A DNA stretch of 64,000 bases from Pirellula staleyi DSM 6068 (GTDB lineage: Bacteria > Planctomycetota > Planctomycetia > Pirellulales > Pirellulaceae): assembly GCF_000025185.1 (NCBI RefSeq), contig NC_013720.1, positions 4,030,001 to 4,094,000 of the forward strand. Reading direction: 5' to 3'. The position numbers and the translations under genes are program-made. Positions 1-8,137 of the stretch are shown here, in pieces (the stretch's first letter is position 1; every line of letters starts with the position of its first letter). The notes beneath the pieces were generated by a model. That model ran no database searches and was not told the origin of the DNA. It saw only the letters and a list, made by a program, of their open reading frames with translations.

Positions 1-1465
1 CTGGATCGAACCCGACCTTGCCACCTTTCCTTGGTACGAGCCACCTGCCAGTGGAACGCTGGATCGCGCGGTGAGTTTGCTCGAGCAAATTCATGCTGCC
101 GACGAGCGCTCGATCACCGAGCTTGGGCGTCAGATGCTCCGGTTGCCGATTCATCCACGCCTCGCGCGCATGATGCTCTATGCCCGTGAGCATGGCGATC
201 TGCTGCCTGTTGCCACTGCAGCGGCGCTGCTGAGCGAGCGCTCGCCGTGGAACCATGCTCCAGGTGGAACGCGGGGCAATTTTGCGCCGCGTCGTGCGCG
301 TGAGCATAGCGAAAGTGATGTGCTCGACCGTGTGCAGGCGATCGCAGCTTTCGAGGCTCGCGGCGAAACGCACTTCCCCTTCGGCGAACTCAATCCACGC
401 AGCGCCAAAACGCTGCTCCGAACGCGCGATCAACTGCTGCGGCTGGTTGATGCGCCGCGCAACACCTCGTCGATGCCTGAGGATGAACTGCTGCAGCGCG
501 CAATCCTGGCCGGGTTTCCAGATCGGGTCGCGAAACGTCGCGAGACGAAGCTGGCCCCTGAATATGCGCGCGACGATGCAGTGCGGGGACTCATGGTTGG
601 TGGTCGCGGCGTGAAGCTCGATCGGTCGAGCCAAGTTCTCAGCGAGGAACTGTTCGTTTGCGTCGAGCTCGACATGGGGCAGGGGGAGGCAATCGTTCGA
701 CAAGCGTCGGGTGTGAAGCGCGCCTGGCTCGATCCGCAGCTGCTCGAGACCAAGCGTGTCGCGGTTTTCGACGACGAACTTTTGCGCGTGCAGGGACGCA
801 AGCGAACCAGCTGGAACGGACTCCTCCTCGACGAGTCGCAGGCGGCACTTCCCGAGGAAGATGAAGTGGCCGAGATCCTGGCGAAAGAGGCGATCGCGCG
901 GTGGGACCGCGTCTTTCCGCCCGAGAGCGAGGGAGTGCTCGACTATGTTCTCCGAACGCGGCTGTTGGCGAGGCTGATGCCCAAGCTCGAGTTGCCGCCG
1001 ATGGACGTCCCCTATCTCCAGTCGATCTTGCCTGCCGTGGCTCGTGGGTGTCGGTCGATCGACGATCTGCGTCGTGCGCCGTGGCTGATGGTGATCAAAA
1101 ACGGGCTCAGCTGGGATCAGCAGCAGGCGATTGAGCGGGAGGCTCCAGAGCGTATCAAGGTGCCCAGTGGGAATGCGATTCGGCTGGAGTATCAAGCCGA
1201 TGGGCCACCGATACTGGCGGTACGGATTCAGGAGATTTTTGGGCTGCTAGAGACCCCAAAAATTGCGGGAGGCCGTCAGCCAATTCTTTTGCATTTGCTC
1301 GCACCGAACATGCGTGTTGCCCAGGTAACAGACGACCTGCATAGTTTTTGGGCAAGCTCCTACGCGCTAGTGCGCAAAGATCTCCGTGCTCGGTACCCAA
1401 AACATTCGTGGCCCGAGGATCCGTATACAGCAGTTGCGCAAAGTCGTCCGGCGCGAAAGAACTGA
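1..1465 (+). CDS. hrpB: ATP-dependent RNA helicase HrpB, C-terminal part (5' end outside window)
   Basis: The reading frame is open from base 2 and has no start inside the window, so this is the 3' part of a longer gene. The visible ~487 residues match the region after the helicase core of HrpB, a DEAH-box helicase of unsettled bacterial role. It begins in the helicase-associated HA2 segment (ILDRAV-like opening, then a stretch starting LLEQIHAADE) and runs into the HrpB-specific C-terminal domain. That domain ends with the typical close, in which a request-like QVTDDLHSFW motif is followed by a Y-P-K-H-x-W-P-E-D-P segment. The DEAH/Walker motifs lie upstream of the window. The ATG/GTG-like codon at 71 is internal. 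Family assignment is confident; the function in this organism is unknown. Confidence 0.88.
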   Translation, partial: WIEPDLATFPWYEPPASGTLDRAVSLLEQIHAADERSITELGRQMLRLPIHPRLARMMLYAREHGDLLPVATAAALLSERSPWNHAPGGTRGNFAPRRAREHSESDVLDRVQAIAAFEARGETHFPFGELNPRSAKTLLRTRDQLLRLVDAPRNTSSMPEDELLQRAILAGFPDRVAKRRETKLAPEYARDDAVRGLMVGGRGVKLDRSSQVLSEELFVCVELDMGQGEAIVRQASGVKRAWLDPQLLETKRVAVFDDELLRVQGRKRTSWNGLLLDESQAALPEEDEVAEILAKEAIARWDRVFPPESEGVLDYVLRTRLLARLMPKLELPPMDVPYLQSILPAVARGCRSIDDLRRAPWLMVIKNGLSWDQQQAIEREAPERIKVPSGNAIRLEYQADGPPILAVRIQEIFGLLETPKIAGGRQPILLHLLAPNMRVAQVTDDLHSFWASSYALVRKDLRARYPKHSWPEDPYTAVAQSRPARKN

Positions 1466-1895
1466 GCATTGCCAGTGGACGATTTCGGTCAGCACGTCCA
1501 CGCAGCAACTGATTTCGAGGGTCTCAGAGAGCACCCAGTGAATGGGTGATCTTTTGCAGAGGTGGCGAGCTGAGCCGCCGTAACAGGCGCGTTAAACAGC
1601 CGAGAGAGGCTCTGAAAAAACGAGAGCGAGAGGCGCAGGACTTGGCCAATGCGAGGCACCAGCGCACTGCCCGCCGCGCGGAAGATGCAGGCTGGTGAAG
1701 TCGAGCAGGCTCGAGCCCATTAGTGCGGCGTCGCGCGGTGAAAACAACACGACCGCCATGCGGCTTGAAGATCCATTTCAAGTCGCTATGCCGATTAGCG
1801 AGTCATCGATTGGCTTAGCAACTGCTAACTCAGCCGCGCGTGACTCGACTTCAGTTTTCCTAGGGAAATATCGCTAAAAGCGAACTTCCGGTCGT
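1466..1895. other. Intergenic stretch between convergent hrpB and the 138-aa gene
   Basis: Apart from the hairpin at 1532-1555 I see no supported gene. Open frames here are short, rich in Arg/Ser/Ala, lack ribosome-binding sites and look like chance ORFs in GC-rich DNA. Confidence 0.5.
1532..1555 (+). terminator. Possible terminator after hrpB
   Basis: CACCCA (1532-1537) pairs with TGGGTG (1543-1548) across a 5-nt loop and is followed by ATCTTTT. It lies 67 bases past the hrpB stop. The U-tract is short, so this is a weak intrinsic terminator candidate. Confidence 0.35.
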
Positions 1896-2312
1896 CTATC
1901 GTCCGGGCGCTTTGACCATGGAAAGCGAGCGTAATTCGCGCCGCTTTTCTTTCGGTAAAAACTCCCGCTCCACTAGTTCGGGATCGTACTGCGTCCAGCT
2001 TTCTCGCATCGCTTGCGAGTGGACCTTGCGCAAGATTTCGCCATCTTGCCACACGGCCACATAGCCACCCACTTGCCAGTTCTTTTGCGGCAGTTGGGCC
2101 GGGTTCTTCACCAAACGCCAAGCCCGCACCATGTAGCGGCTGTCGTCGGCAGACCAGTCGTAGAAAATGACTTGGTCGAAAACGAGGCGTCCCTCTTCGT
2201 CATAGAAATGATTGACCTCCATCAGGTCAACCACTTCACGGGCGACATCTTCCTGCGGGCTAATACCGCAGGTCAGCAGCAATACGCCAAACGTAGCTGA
2301 AATGGTACCCAC
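1896..2312 (-). CDS. Small putative secreted protein, 138 aa, function unknown
   Basis: The start is GTG at 2312, supported by an AGGAGG ribosome-binding site six bases upstream on the minus strand. Residues 1-18 form a short hydrophobic stretch (ISATFGVLLLTCG) that could be a signal peptide or lipoprotein-like leader with a Cys. The remainder is soluble, rich in Asp/Glu/Arg and Trp/Tyr, with segments such as YDWSADDSRYMVRAWR. It ends in a basic tail. I do not recognise a family. It follows holA at 161 bases on the same strand, with two hairpins in the gap, so it may have its own transcript or be attenuated. The coding call rests on the ribosome-binding site and a protein-like composition. 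Confidence 0.65.
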   Translation of the reverse strand: MGTISATFGVLLLTCGISPQEDVAREVVDLMEVNHFYDEEGRLVFDQVIFYDWSADDSRYMVRAWRLVKNPAQLPQKNWQVGGYVAVWQDGEILRKVHSQAMRESWTQYDPELVEREFLPKEKRRELRSLSMVKAPGR

Positions 2313-2357
2313 CGGTCACCTCCTGTGTTAGGTAGGAAACGTATGCGGTGAGACCCC

Positions 2358-2425
2358 CGGGGAAACTCGTCGTCGGTAGTTATCGGAAATTTCCCCGACG
2401 GTCAACATCAAAAATTCATGTTGAC
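2358..2425 (-). promoter_or_regulatory. Two adjacent hairpins between holA and the small secreted protein gene
   Basis: CGGGGAAA (2358-2365) pairs with TTTCCCCG (2390-2397), and GTCAACAT (2401-2408) pairs perfectly with ATGTTGAC (2418-2425). They occupy the 161-base gap after holA. They could end the holA transcript or form the leader of the next gene. No classic U-tract follows on the minus strand. Confidence 0.35.
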
Positions 2426-2473
2426 GCAGCCAGGCTCAATTTCGTCGGTTAACTCGCAAGCGAGTCCTGATCA

Positions 2474-3586
2474 TCAGGAGCGGGCTGGCGAGCCGGCGGA
2501 ATTCTGCCGGGCCATCCGTACGAACAAGCTCTCAAGCAAAAGGCGTGCCCGATCTTCGTGAGAATGGCTTCCTTTCAAGGAAGCATCGATTTCGAGCAGC
2601 CACTGACCAAGGGCAATCGCCCGTTTTCGGCCGAGCGCGATTAGCCGCTGTTCAGCCTTTTGCATCGCTCCTTGCGGCCATTCCTTGAACCCAGCCTCGG
2701 TGAGTGCTTCACGAAGCTGAATGCGGCGGCCCGAGTCTTCAGCGTCTTGGTAATGCCGCGCTGCTTGAGCGAAGCGGCGGAGCGACCAGCTGAGAGAACC
2801 GAAAATGGCGAGCGGATGTTCGCCACTATGAAGCAGCTTTTCGAGCTGCGAGATTGCGTCGGCAGCTCGCCCTTCGAGAGCAGCGTCGATCAGGTCCCAG
2901 TTGCTCTGGGCGCGCCAGCCACCGACGGCGCTTTCGACAAGTTCGACCCCCACCCGGCCATCACCCCCGGCCAGGAGCGACAGCTTGGCGAGATCCTGGT
3001 CGAGCATGCCCATCGAAGGGCCGGTGAGCTCGAGCAGTTTTTCGCTTGCGTGCTGCGAAAGGCCGATGCCGTAAACACTCTTCGCACGCTCGACCACCCA
3101 GCGGCAAATCGCCCCTTCGTCGGTCACTTTGTTTTTACCAACCGCCTTCTGAGGGAGTCGGCAATCGACCTGCAAGTGCGACTGGTCCATCGCCTTGTAG
3201 AGCCGCGTGTTCGAAGGCCACTCATCGACCACCAGGACAAGCAAGCCTTGGGGCTTGGACTTGGCGGCCCAGTCTTCGAGTTCGGCGCGATGTGCGGAGA
3301 CCCAGCTGTCGGCCGACTCGAGCACCACGAGCCGAGCTCCGCCACCACCAAAAAGATTGGCGGTCGAAAGTTCGTCGGCAATGTCGCGCCACGCGATGGG
3401 ACGCTCGGAAACATCAACCTTGGTGTAGAGATCGTCTCCCGAGCTATCGGTGACGAGTTTCACTAGCTTGGCGAGCACGAGTTGCCGCAGGAAACGTTCG
3501 TCGCCAAACAGCGCGCAGATGCCCGAGAGCGAAGCAGGTTTTTGCCCCGGCGCAAGGAAATCGAAGGCAGTGATCGTGCGCGACAT
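2474..3586 (-). CDS. holA: DNA polymerase III delta subunit
   Basis: This 370-residue protein has the HolA layout. The N-terminal AAA+-like domain opens with the family's ALFGDERFLRQ segment (around residues 25-35). A middle region follows with the ELTG-x-x-x-G-M-L-DQ-L-KLSLLAG signature (around residues 187-207). The C-terminal collar domain has the A-I-F-GSLSWSLRRFAQA helix. Delta opens the beta sliding clamp inside the clamp-loader complex during replication. It lies 63 bases after coaC on the minus strand and closes the aroF-to-holA housekeeping run. Delta normally lacks the Walker residues, as here. Length is normal for the family. Confidence 0.9.
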   Translation of the reverse strand: MSRTITAFDFLAPGQKPASLSGICALFGDERFLRQLVLAKLVKLVTDSSGDDLYTKVDVSERPIAWRDIADELSTANLFGGGGARLVVLESADSWVSAHRAELEDWAAKSKPQGLLVLVVDEWPSNTRLYKAMDQSHLQVDCRLPQKAVGKNKVTDEGAICRWVVERAKSVYGIGLSQHASEKLLELTGPSMGMLDQDLAKLSLLAGGDGRVGVELVESAVGGWRAQSNWDLIDAALEGRAADAISQLEKLLHSGEHPLAIFGSLSWSLRRFAQAARHYQDAEDSGRRIQLREALTEAGFKEWPQGAMQKAEQRLIALGRKRAIALGQWLLEIDASLKGSHSHEDRARLLLESLFVRMARQNSAGSPARS

Positions 3587-3649
3587 AGCGGCCCGATTGT
3601 AACGAGTTTCGTGCCGACTGCCTGCCAGATGTCGCGATCGATTCGCGCT

Positions 3650-4231
3650 CTAGGCCGAGCTTTGCGATGCAAAGTGGGCATCAATTGCCGCGCGAATGAC
3701 TTCCGGCGCCGACATCCGACCGGCACCCGATTGGCGACAGCTGAGCCAGCCCGATTCGGGGCCAATCATCTGCACGCCATCAGCCACCAACTGCGCGACG
3801 TTGCGCTGCACCGACTTCTTTTCCCACATCGCGGAATTCATCGCCGGGGCAAACATCACGTGACCCGTGAACGCGAGATAGAGGGTCGTCAGCAAATCGT
3901 CGGCATGTCCCCCGGCGGTTTTCGCGAGAAAGTCGGCTGTCGCAGGAGCTACCACCAGCAGCGTGGCGCGAGTTGCAAGCTCGATATGAGCGCCGAGTGG
4001 AAAAGCGCTGGGCTCGAACGTTTTCGTTGCCACAGGGCGCGCGGTGAGTGCAGCAAAGGTCGCCGCGCCGATGAATTCTTCGGCTGCAGGCGTCAGAACC
4101 GCCGTGACCCCATAGCCTGCTTGAACGAGGCCACTCACCAGACCGGCTGTCTTGTAAGCAGCCACCCCGCCCGTAACCCCCACCACGATTTCAGGTCGGG
4201 TGGGTGTGAGAGAATTCGCAGGGGTGTTCAT
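3650..4231 (-). CDS. coaC: Phosphopantothenoylcysteine decarboxylase (CoaC half only)
   Basis: This flavoprotein decarboxylates 4'-phosphopantothenoylcysteine in coenzyme A synthesis. Visible landmarks are the FMN-binding opening VGVTGGVAAYKT, the GAHIEL segment that carries the catalytic His, the APATADFLAK motif, the PAMNSAMW motif, and the substrate-clamp segment GPESGW-x-x-CRQSGAGRM with its Cys. I place the start at ATG 4231 (193 aa). A frame open to 4309 would add 26 residues that the family lacks. The usual second half, the CoaB synthetase, is absent, so this is a stand-alone CoaC rather than a Dfp/CoaBC fusion. It lies between rpoZ and holA in one apparent operon. Confidence 0.88.
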   Translation of the reverse strand: MNTPANSLTPTRPEIVVGVTGGVAAYKTAGLVSGLVQAGYGVTAVLTPAAEEFIGAATFAALTARPVATKTFEPSAFPLGAHIELATRATLLVVAPATADFLAKTAGGHADDLLTTLYLAFTGHVMFAPAMNSAMWEKKSVQRNVAQLVADGVQMIGPESGWLSCRQSGAGRMSAPEVIRAAIDAHFASQSSA

Positions 4232-4329
4232 CAGAAGTGCACTTCTAGGGTGCTTAGCCACGTCGATATCCCAGGTCGCAAGCAACCTGGAATACGACAC
4301 CGAGCGCAATGCCTGCGCTTTTCAGCGGT

Positions 4330-4602
4330 TTAAAGATCGCCGAGATCGAGTTCGATCGATTCGCCAGTCCCTTGGAACTCGCTGGCCAAACGGAGGTTGT
4401 CGGCTGGGTCGAGGTAGATCTTGTCTTGCAAGATTTCCTTGAGAACGATCGCCATTTTGTCGTGCGTGGTAACTTCCACGAGTGGGCGGCTGCCGGCGTT
4501 CAGCTGAACCATGCGCTTTTGCATCAAGGTCGAGAGTTTGAAGCGGCCACCGACTTTGTTGACGATTTCCTCTTCGCGAAGATCTTCCAGCATGCGAATC
4601 AA
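4330..4602 (-). CDS. rpoZ: RNA polymerase omega subunit
   Basis: This 90-residue protein has the omega core. The segment [19 protein letters not shown] (about residues 17-35) corresponds to the conserved region that clamps the beta-prime C-terminus. An acidic C-terminal tail follows ([10 protein letters not shown]). Omega helps assemble and stabilise RNA polymerase. The gene sits between gmk and coaC, and rpoZ-gmk-coaC neighbourhoods are common in bacteria. The true start may be the second Met (residue 4), because the family begins just before the conserved block. Confidence 0.85.
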   Translation of the reverse strand: MIRMLEDLREEEIVNKVGGRFKLSTLMQKRMVQLNAGSRPLVEVTTHDKMAIVLKEILQDKIYLDPADNLRLASEFQGTGESIELDLGDL

Positions 4603-4752
4603 CTCCCTCTCGAATCGTAATTCAAACTGCTAAAAACTTGTCGATGACGGGTTCTGTAAAAAACGGACGTCAGTCGGTATCGGATCGTATCGTGCTGCAC
4701 GAGCCTTGGTGGAAGGATCAGTTCTTCTGCAAGGCCGAGCGCGGGGCTTGGT

Positions 4753-5355
4753 TCATGGGCGAGCGGCCAGCGATGTCAGGATGCGACAAACATCAGCCAC
4801 TGCTGTATCGAGGTCGTGATTGATCACCTGATGACGGTAGTGCGACAGGAAGGTGAGTTCCCGGCGAGCGACTTCCAGTCGACGTGCCAGCGAGTCTTCG
4901 GTTTCGGTGTTCCGTTGCCGTAAGCGTCGCTCGAGTTCCTCGATCGAACCGGAGTGGATGAAGATCGTCTCGGCCTGCGGAAATTTCTGCAGGACGGCGA
5001 GCATTCCTTCCACATCAATCTCTAAGAGTACCCATTTTCCGGCCGCAAGTCCAGTGCTCACCGTGTTTTGCAGCGTGCCGTACCAGTCGCCACGTCCAAA
5101 CACTTCCTTGCACTCGAGGAATTCCCCCTGCTCGCGGCGCGTGCGAAACTCGTCGTGCGAAAGGAAGTGATAGTGCACTCCGTCGACTTCGCCAGGACGT
5201 GGTTTGCGGGTCGTCGCCGAAACACTTAACTCCAGTGGCAGTGGGCACTTCGCGAGCACCTCGTGGACCACCGTGCTCTTGCCGGCGCCGCTGGGGCCGG
5301 AAATCACCACGAGATAGCCGTGGGCAGGAGCGGGGGTGGGTGTTTCGGAGGGCAT
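4753..5355 (-). CDS. gmk: Guanylate kinase
   Basis: This enzyme phosphorylates GMP to GDP with ATP. The P-loop SGPSGAGKST lies at residues 19-28. It is followed by the GMP-binding TRKPRPGEVDG-x-x-YHF block (about 49-64), the LLEIDVEGM segment and the R-x-x-x-R-N-T-E lid region. The length of 200 residues is normal. It is read minus-strand, 50 bases after yicC and 150 bases before rpoZ, inside the housekeeping run. The first ~12 residues (PSETPTPAPAHG) are a non-conserved leader, so a slightly later start is possible. Confidence 0.95.
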   Translation of the reverse strand: MPSETPTPAPAHGYLVVISGPSGAGKSTVVHEVLAKCPLPLELSVSATTRKPRPGEVDGVHYHFLSHDEFRTRREQGEFLECKEVFGRGDWYGTLQNTVSTGLAAGKWVLLEIDVEGMLAVLQKFPQAETIFIHSGSIEELERRLRQRNTETEDSLARRLEVARRELTFLSHYRHQVINHDLDTAVADVCRILTSLAARP

Positions 5356-5405
5356 GGGAGGTGAACCGATACGTTGAAACGGACGTCGGGAAACGTGGTG
5401 AAAAT

Positions 5406-6290
5406 TTACTCGACGTTTTGGATCATCTCGCGCATCCGTTCGATGGCGGTCTTGATTTCAATCACGAACGTGGCGATTTCGGCGTCGTTGCTCTTGCTGC
5501 CAATCGTATTCGTTTCGCGGAACATTTCCTGCGTCAGGAACTCGAGCTTTCGTCCCGGGGTCTCTTCGTTTTTCATGACCCGCTCGAACTGCTCGCAGTG
5601 GCTCCGGAGGCGGACAATCTCTTCCGAGATGTCGCTCTTCTCAGCAAACATGCCAACTTCGCGAACGACGTCGCTGGCAGTCACGCTGACGTTGAACTCG
5701 GCCATCAGTTTGCTCAGCCGATCGACCATGCGTGTGCGATACGCCTCGACAACAACCGGAGCACGCTTTTCGATATGGGCGAGTTGCGAGGCGACCTGGT
5801 GGCAATTGGCAAGCAGGTCGGCTGCCATGGCAGCACCCTCGCTGCGCCGCATCGATTCGAGTTTCGACAGTGCTTCGCGAAGTGCTCTCTCGATGGCAGG
5901 CCAATCGCGCTCGGCTAGTTCGGTGCTGGTTGATTTGGTCTTCACGACCCCGGGAAGTCCCAAGAGTTGCTCGATGCGAACCGCGCCACTGATGCCGCCA
6001 GCACCTTGCAGGAGCTCGATTTGACGCAAATAGCCCTCGAGCACCGGAGCGCACAGCTGATAGTCGTCGGACGAGGCCTCGCGATCGATCCGAATCGACA
6101 GCTGTACGCTGCCGCGTCGCAAGGTTTCACGAACGACCGCTTCGATGGCCGACTCGAGGCTGCTGTACCCTTCGCCCGTCCGGATGCTGACCTTCAGGTA
6201 GCGGTTGTTGACGGTGCGCACTTCCACGCCGATCGACACGCCATCTGCGTGGTGATGAGCTTCGCCGTGGCCGGTCATACTCAGGAGCAA
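5406..6290 (-). CDS. yicC: YicC-family endoribonuclease
   Basis: Members of this family begin with S-M-T-G-x-G. Here that motif is at the start, and the rest follows the family: the EVRTVNNRYLKVSIR segment near the N-terminus and the C-terminal signature REVGMFAEKSDISEE-to-E-x-GRKLEF-x-x-QEM-x-RE-NTIGSKSND. E. coli YicC is a stress-linked RNA-degradation factor. I choose TTG at 6290, which gives MLLSMTGHGEA and has a GGAG box seven bases upstream. ATG 6278 is the alternative. A frame to 6347 adds a hydrophobic stretch not seen in the family. The gene precedes gmk by 50 bases, the usual yicC-gmk-rpoZ order. Confidence 0.9.
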   Translation of the reverse strand: MLLSMTGHGEAHHHADGVSIGVEVRTVNNRYLKVSIRTGEGYSSLESAIEAVVRETLRRGSVQLSIRIDREASSDDYQLCAPVLEGYLRQIELLQGAGGISGAVRIEQLLGLPGVVKTKSTSTELAERDWPAIERALREALSKLESMRRSEGAAMAADLLANCHQVASQLAHIEKRAPVVVEAYRTRMVDRLSKLMAEFNVSVTASDVVREVGMFAEKSDISEEIVRLRSHCEQFERVMKNEETPGRKLEFLTQEMFRETNTIGSKSNDAEIATFVIEIKTAIERMREMIQNVE

Positions 6291-6403
6291 GGGAAGGCTC
6301 CAAACGTTCGCAAAGGGAAGGGGGGCCGCTACAAGCGAAACGAGCAACTCAGCTGATGAGCCGAGTTGCTCGTGGTGTTGTCACTGCGTGGTCGCGCCAC
6401 GTG

Positions 6404-7024
6404 TTATTTGTCGGCTGGCTTGTCTTCAGCGGGCTTTTCGGCAGCAGGAGCCTCAGCGGGTGGTGCTACAGCTGGTTGCTCGGCTGGGACTTCAGCCGCG
6501 GGCTTTTCAGCGGCTGGTGCTTCCGCTGGTTTCTCGGCTGCGGGCGTTTCTGCAGGCTTTTCCGCAGCAGGCGTTTCGGTCGCTGGGGTTTCAGCTGCGG
6601 GAGTCTCGGCAGCAGGCGTTGTTGCGCCAGTTTTGTCGGCGGCAGGAGTTTCGCCAGTGCCCGTCTCGCCTGCAGCTTTATCGTCTCCCGACTTGGTGTC
6701 GTCGGTCGCTGGGGCGGTTGTGGTGGTCGGATTGCGTTTCAGACCGCCAGTTTCACCCTGTTCGGAGAGAAACTTCAGCGAGGCCATCGACAGCAGAATC
6801 CAAAAAGCGGCGACCACAATCGTGATCCGGGTAAACAAGTCGCCCGCTTTCGTGCCGAACGCGCTTTGTCCCCCCATCCCGCCCAACGCACCAGTAAGTC
6901 CGCCGCCACGTCCGCGCTGCACGAGCACGACTAGCGACAGAAAGACTGCCACCAGCGAAAGTGGAATGCTGAACAAATAGTGATACGCCGTAACGGCAAC
7001 GAGAGGCGATAATTCGAGCGACAT
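6404..7024 (-). CDS. secG: Preprotein translocase subunit SecG with a long Ala/Pro/Glu tail
   Basis: SecG is a small accessory subunit of the SecYEG channel in the inner membrane. The first ~75 residues match it: a transmembrane helix ([18 protein letters not shown]), the G-rich link [26 protein letters not shown], and a second helix ([17 protein letters not shown]). Beyond residue ~90 there is a ~115-residue low-complexity extension built from [14 protein letters not shown] units, far longer than ordinary SecG (~75-110 aa). The start is ATG 7024 with AAAGGGA upstream; the frame to 7051 is open but unlikely. The tail should lie on one side of the membrane after the second helix. Its role is unknown. 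Confidence 0.88.
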   Translation of the reverse strand: MSLELSPLVAVTAYHYLFSIPLSLVAVFLSLVVLVQRGRGGGLTGALGGMGGQSAFGTKAGDLFTRITIVVAAFWILLSMASLKFLSEQGETGGLKRNPTTTTAPATDDTKSGDDKAAGETGTGETPAADKTGATTPAAETPAAETPATETPAAEKPAETPAAEKPAEAPAAEKPAAEVPAEQPAVAPPAEAPAAEKPAEDKPADK

Positions 7025-7099
7025 CAGAATCCCTTTCCCGTACTTCCACAATCTCGCATGGAGCCGACCTCTTGCCGGCGATTTGTTCGATTTCTAATT

Positions 7100-7119
7100 C
7101 GCAGCAAAGGTTTGCTGCG
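7100..7119. repeat. Perfect 20-bp inverted repeat between tpiA and secG
   Basis: CGCAGCAAA (7100-7108) is mirrored by TTTGCTGCG (7111-7119) with two bases between. It sits in the ~194-base gap between tpiA and secG on the minus strand. It could be a protein operator or an RNA hairpin in the secG leader. There is no U-tract to make it a terminator. Confidence 0.4.
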
Positions 7120-7218
7120 TAAAGTGCTACCAAGAAGTCTTACAGTGTACTGATTCACTGCTCGCTGGCGATGCCAGTTCGCTTGAATCTCGCCCCATGA
7201 AGGCTGCTGGCTCTTCGC

Positions 7219-7977
7219 TTACGACTTCGTGGCACCCGCAACGATCCCCAGGAAGCTCTCGACCTTCAGCGAGGCTCCACCCACCAAAGCACCGTCGATG
7301 TTCGGCTGGTGCAGCAGGGTGGCGGCGTTTTCGGCTGTCACACTGCCGCCGTACTGAATTCGAACCACGTCAGCTGTGGCTTGACCCAGTTTGGCAGCGA
7401 TGTGCGCTCGCAGGTTCGCGTGCACTTCCTCAGCTTGTTCTGGGGTGGCCACTTTGCCGGTGCCGATGGCCCAAACAGGCTCGTAGGCAATCACTACTTG
7501 CTGAACCTGCTCGGCCGAGATGCCAGCGAGCGAGCCATCGAACTGGTCGTGGACCACAGCAGCAGTTTGACCAGCTTCGCGCTCACTCAGCAGTTCGCCG
7601 ACGCACAGGATGGGGGTGAGGCCAGCAGCGAGGGCAGCCACCACCTTCTTTTGAATGTCAGCGTTGGTCTCTTTCAGGATGTGGCGGCGTTCGCTGTGTC
7701 CCAGGATTACATACTTGCAGCCGATGTCGAGCAGCATCGCGGCCGACAGTTCACCGGTGAAGGCACCTTTGGGTTCGTGGTAGCAGTTCTGACCACCCAC
7801 CTGAATCGCCGAACCAGCAAGTGCACCGACCACTGCATCTAAATAAACGCTTGGTGGGCAAACGGCGACATCCACCGAGGGGGTGCCAATCTTGGCAGCC
7901 AGCCCCGCAGCCAATTCAACGGCAGCTGCTTTGGTGAGGTTCATCTTCCAATTGCCAGCGATGAATTTCTTTCTCAC
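7219..7977 (-). CDS. tpiA: Triosephosphate isomerase
   Basis: This enzyme interconverts dihydroxyacetone phosphate and glyceraldehyde 3-phosphate in glycolysis and gluconeogenesis. The sequence opens with the canonical GNWKMN carrying the catalytic Lys. It has the electrophilic His in ILGHSERR, the catalytic Glu in AYEPVWAIGTGK (loop 6 follows), and the phosphate-binding IQYGGSV and GALVGGASL segments. Length 252 aa is normal. It is transcribed after aroF (gap ~160 bases) and before secG; tpiA-secG adjacency is common in bacteria. Confidence 0.97.
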   Translation of the reverse strand: MRKKFIAGNWKMNLTKAAAVELAAGLAAKIGTPSVDVAVCPPSVYLDAVVGALAGSAIQVGGQNCYHEPKGAFTGELSAAMLLDIGCKYVILGHSERRHILKETNADIQKKVVAALAAGLTPILCVGELLSEREAGQTAAVVHDQFDGSLAGISAEQVQQVVIAYEPVWAIGTGKVATPEQAEEVHANLRAHIAAKLGQATADVVRIQYGGSVTAENAATLLHQPNIDGALVGGASLKVESFLGIVAGATKS

Positions 7978-8137
7978 GCGTCGACTCTTTCGTACTTAGC
8001 TGGGATGCGAATGATGGAAGACTTAATATGTCAGGTGGTGATCTTCGTTGGGTAGTATCACCACGTGAATAGTTATATGGTTGATCGTTGAGCCTGATGA
8101 AATCTTCTAAAAGAAGACCGGCTTCGATGTTCACCCC

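Noticed and set aside
2660-3466. Plus-strand ORF of 268 residues opposite holA
   Set aside because: It is an antisense shadow of a clear holA gene; composition is not protein-like.
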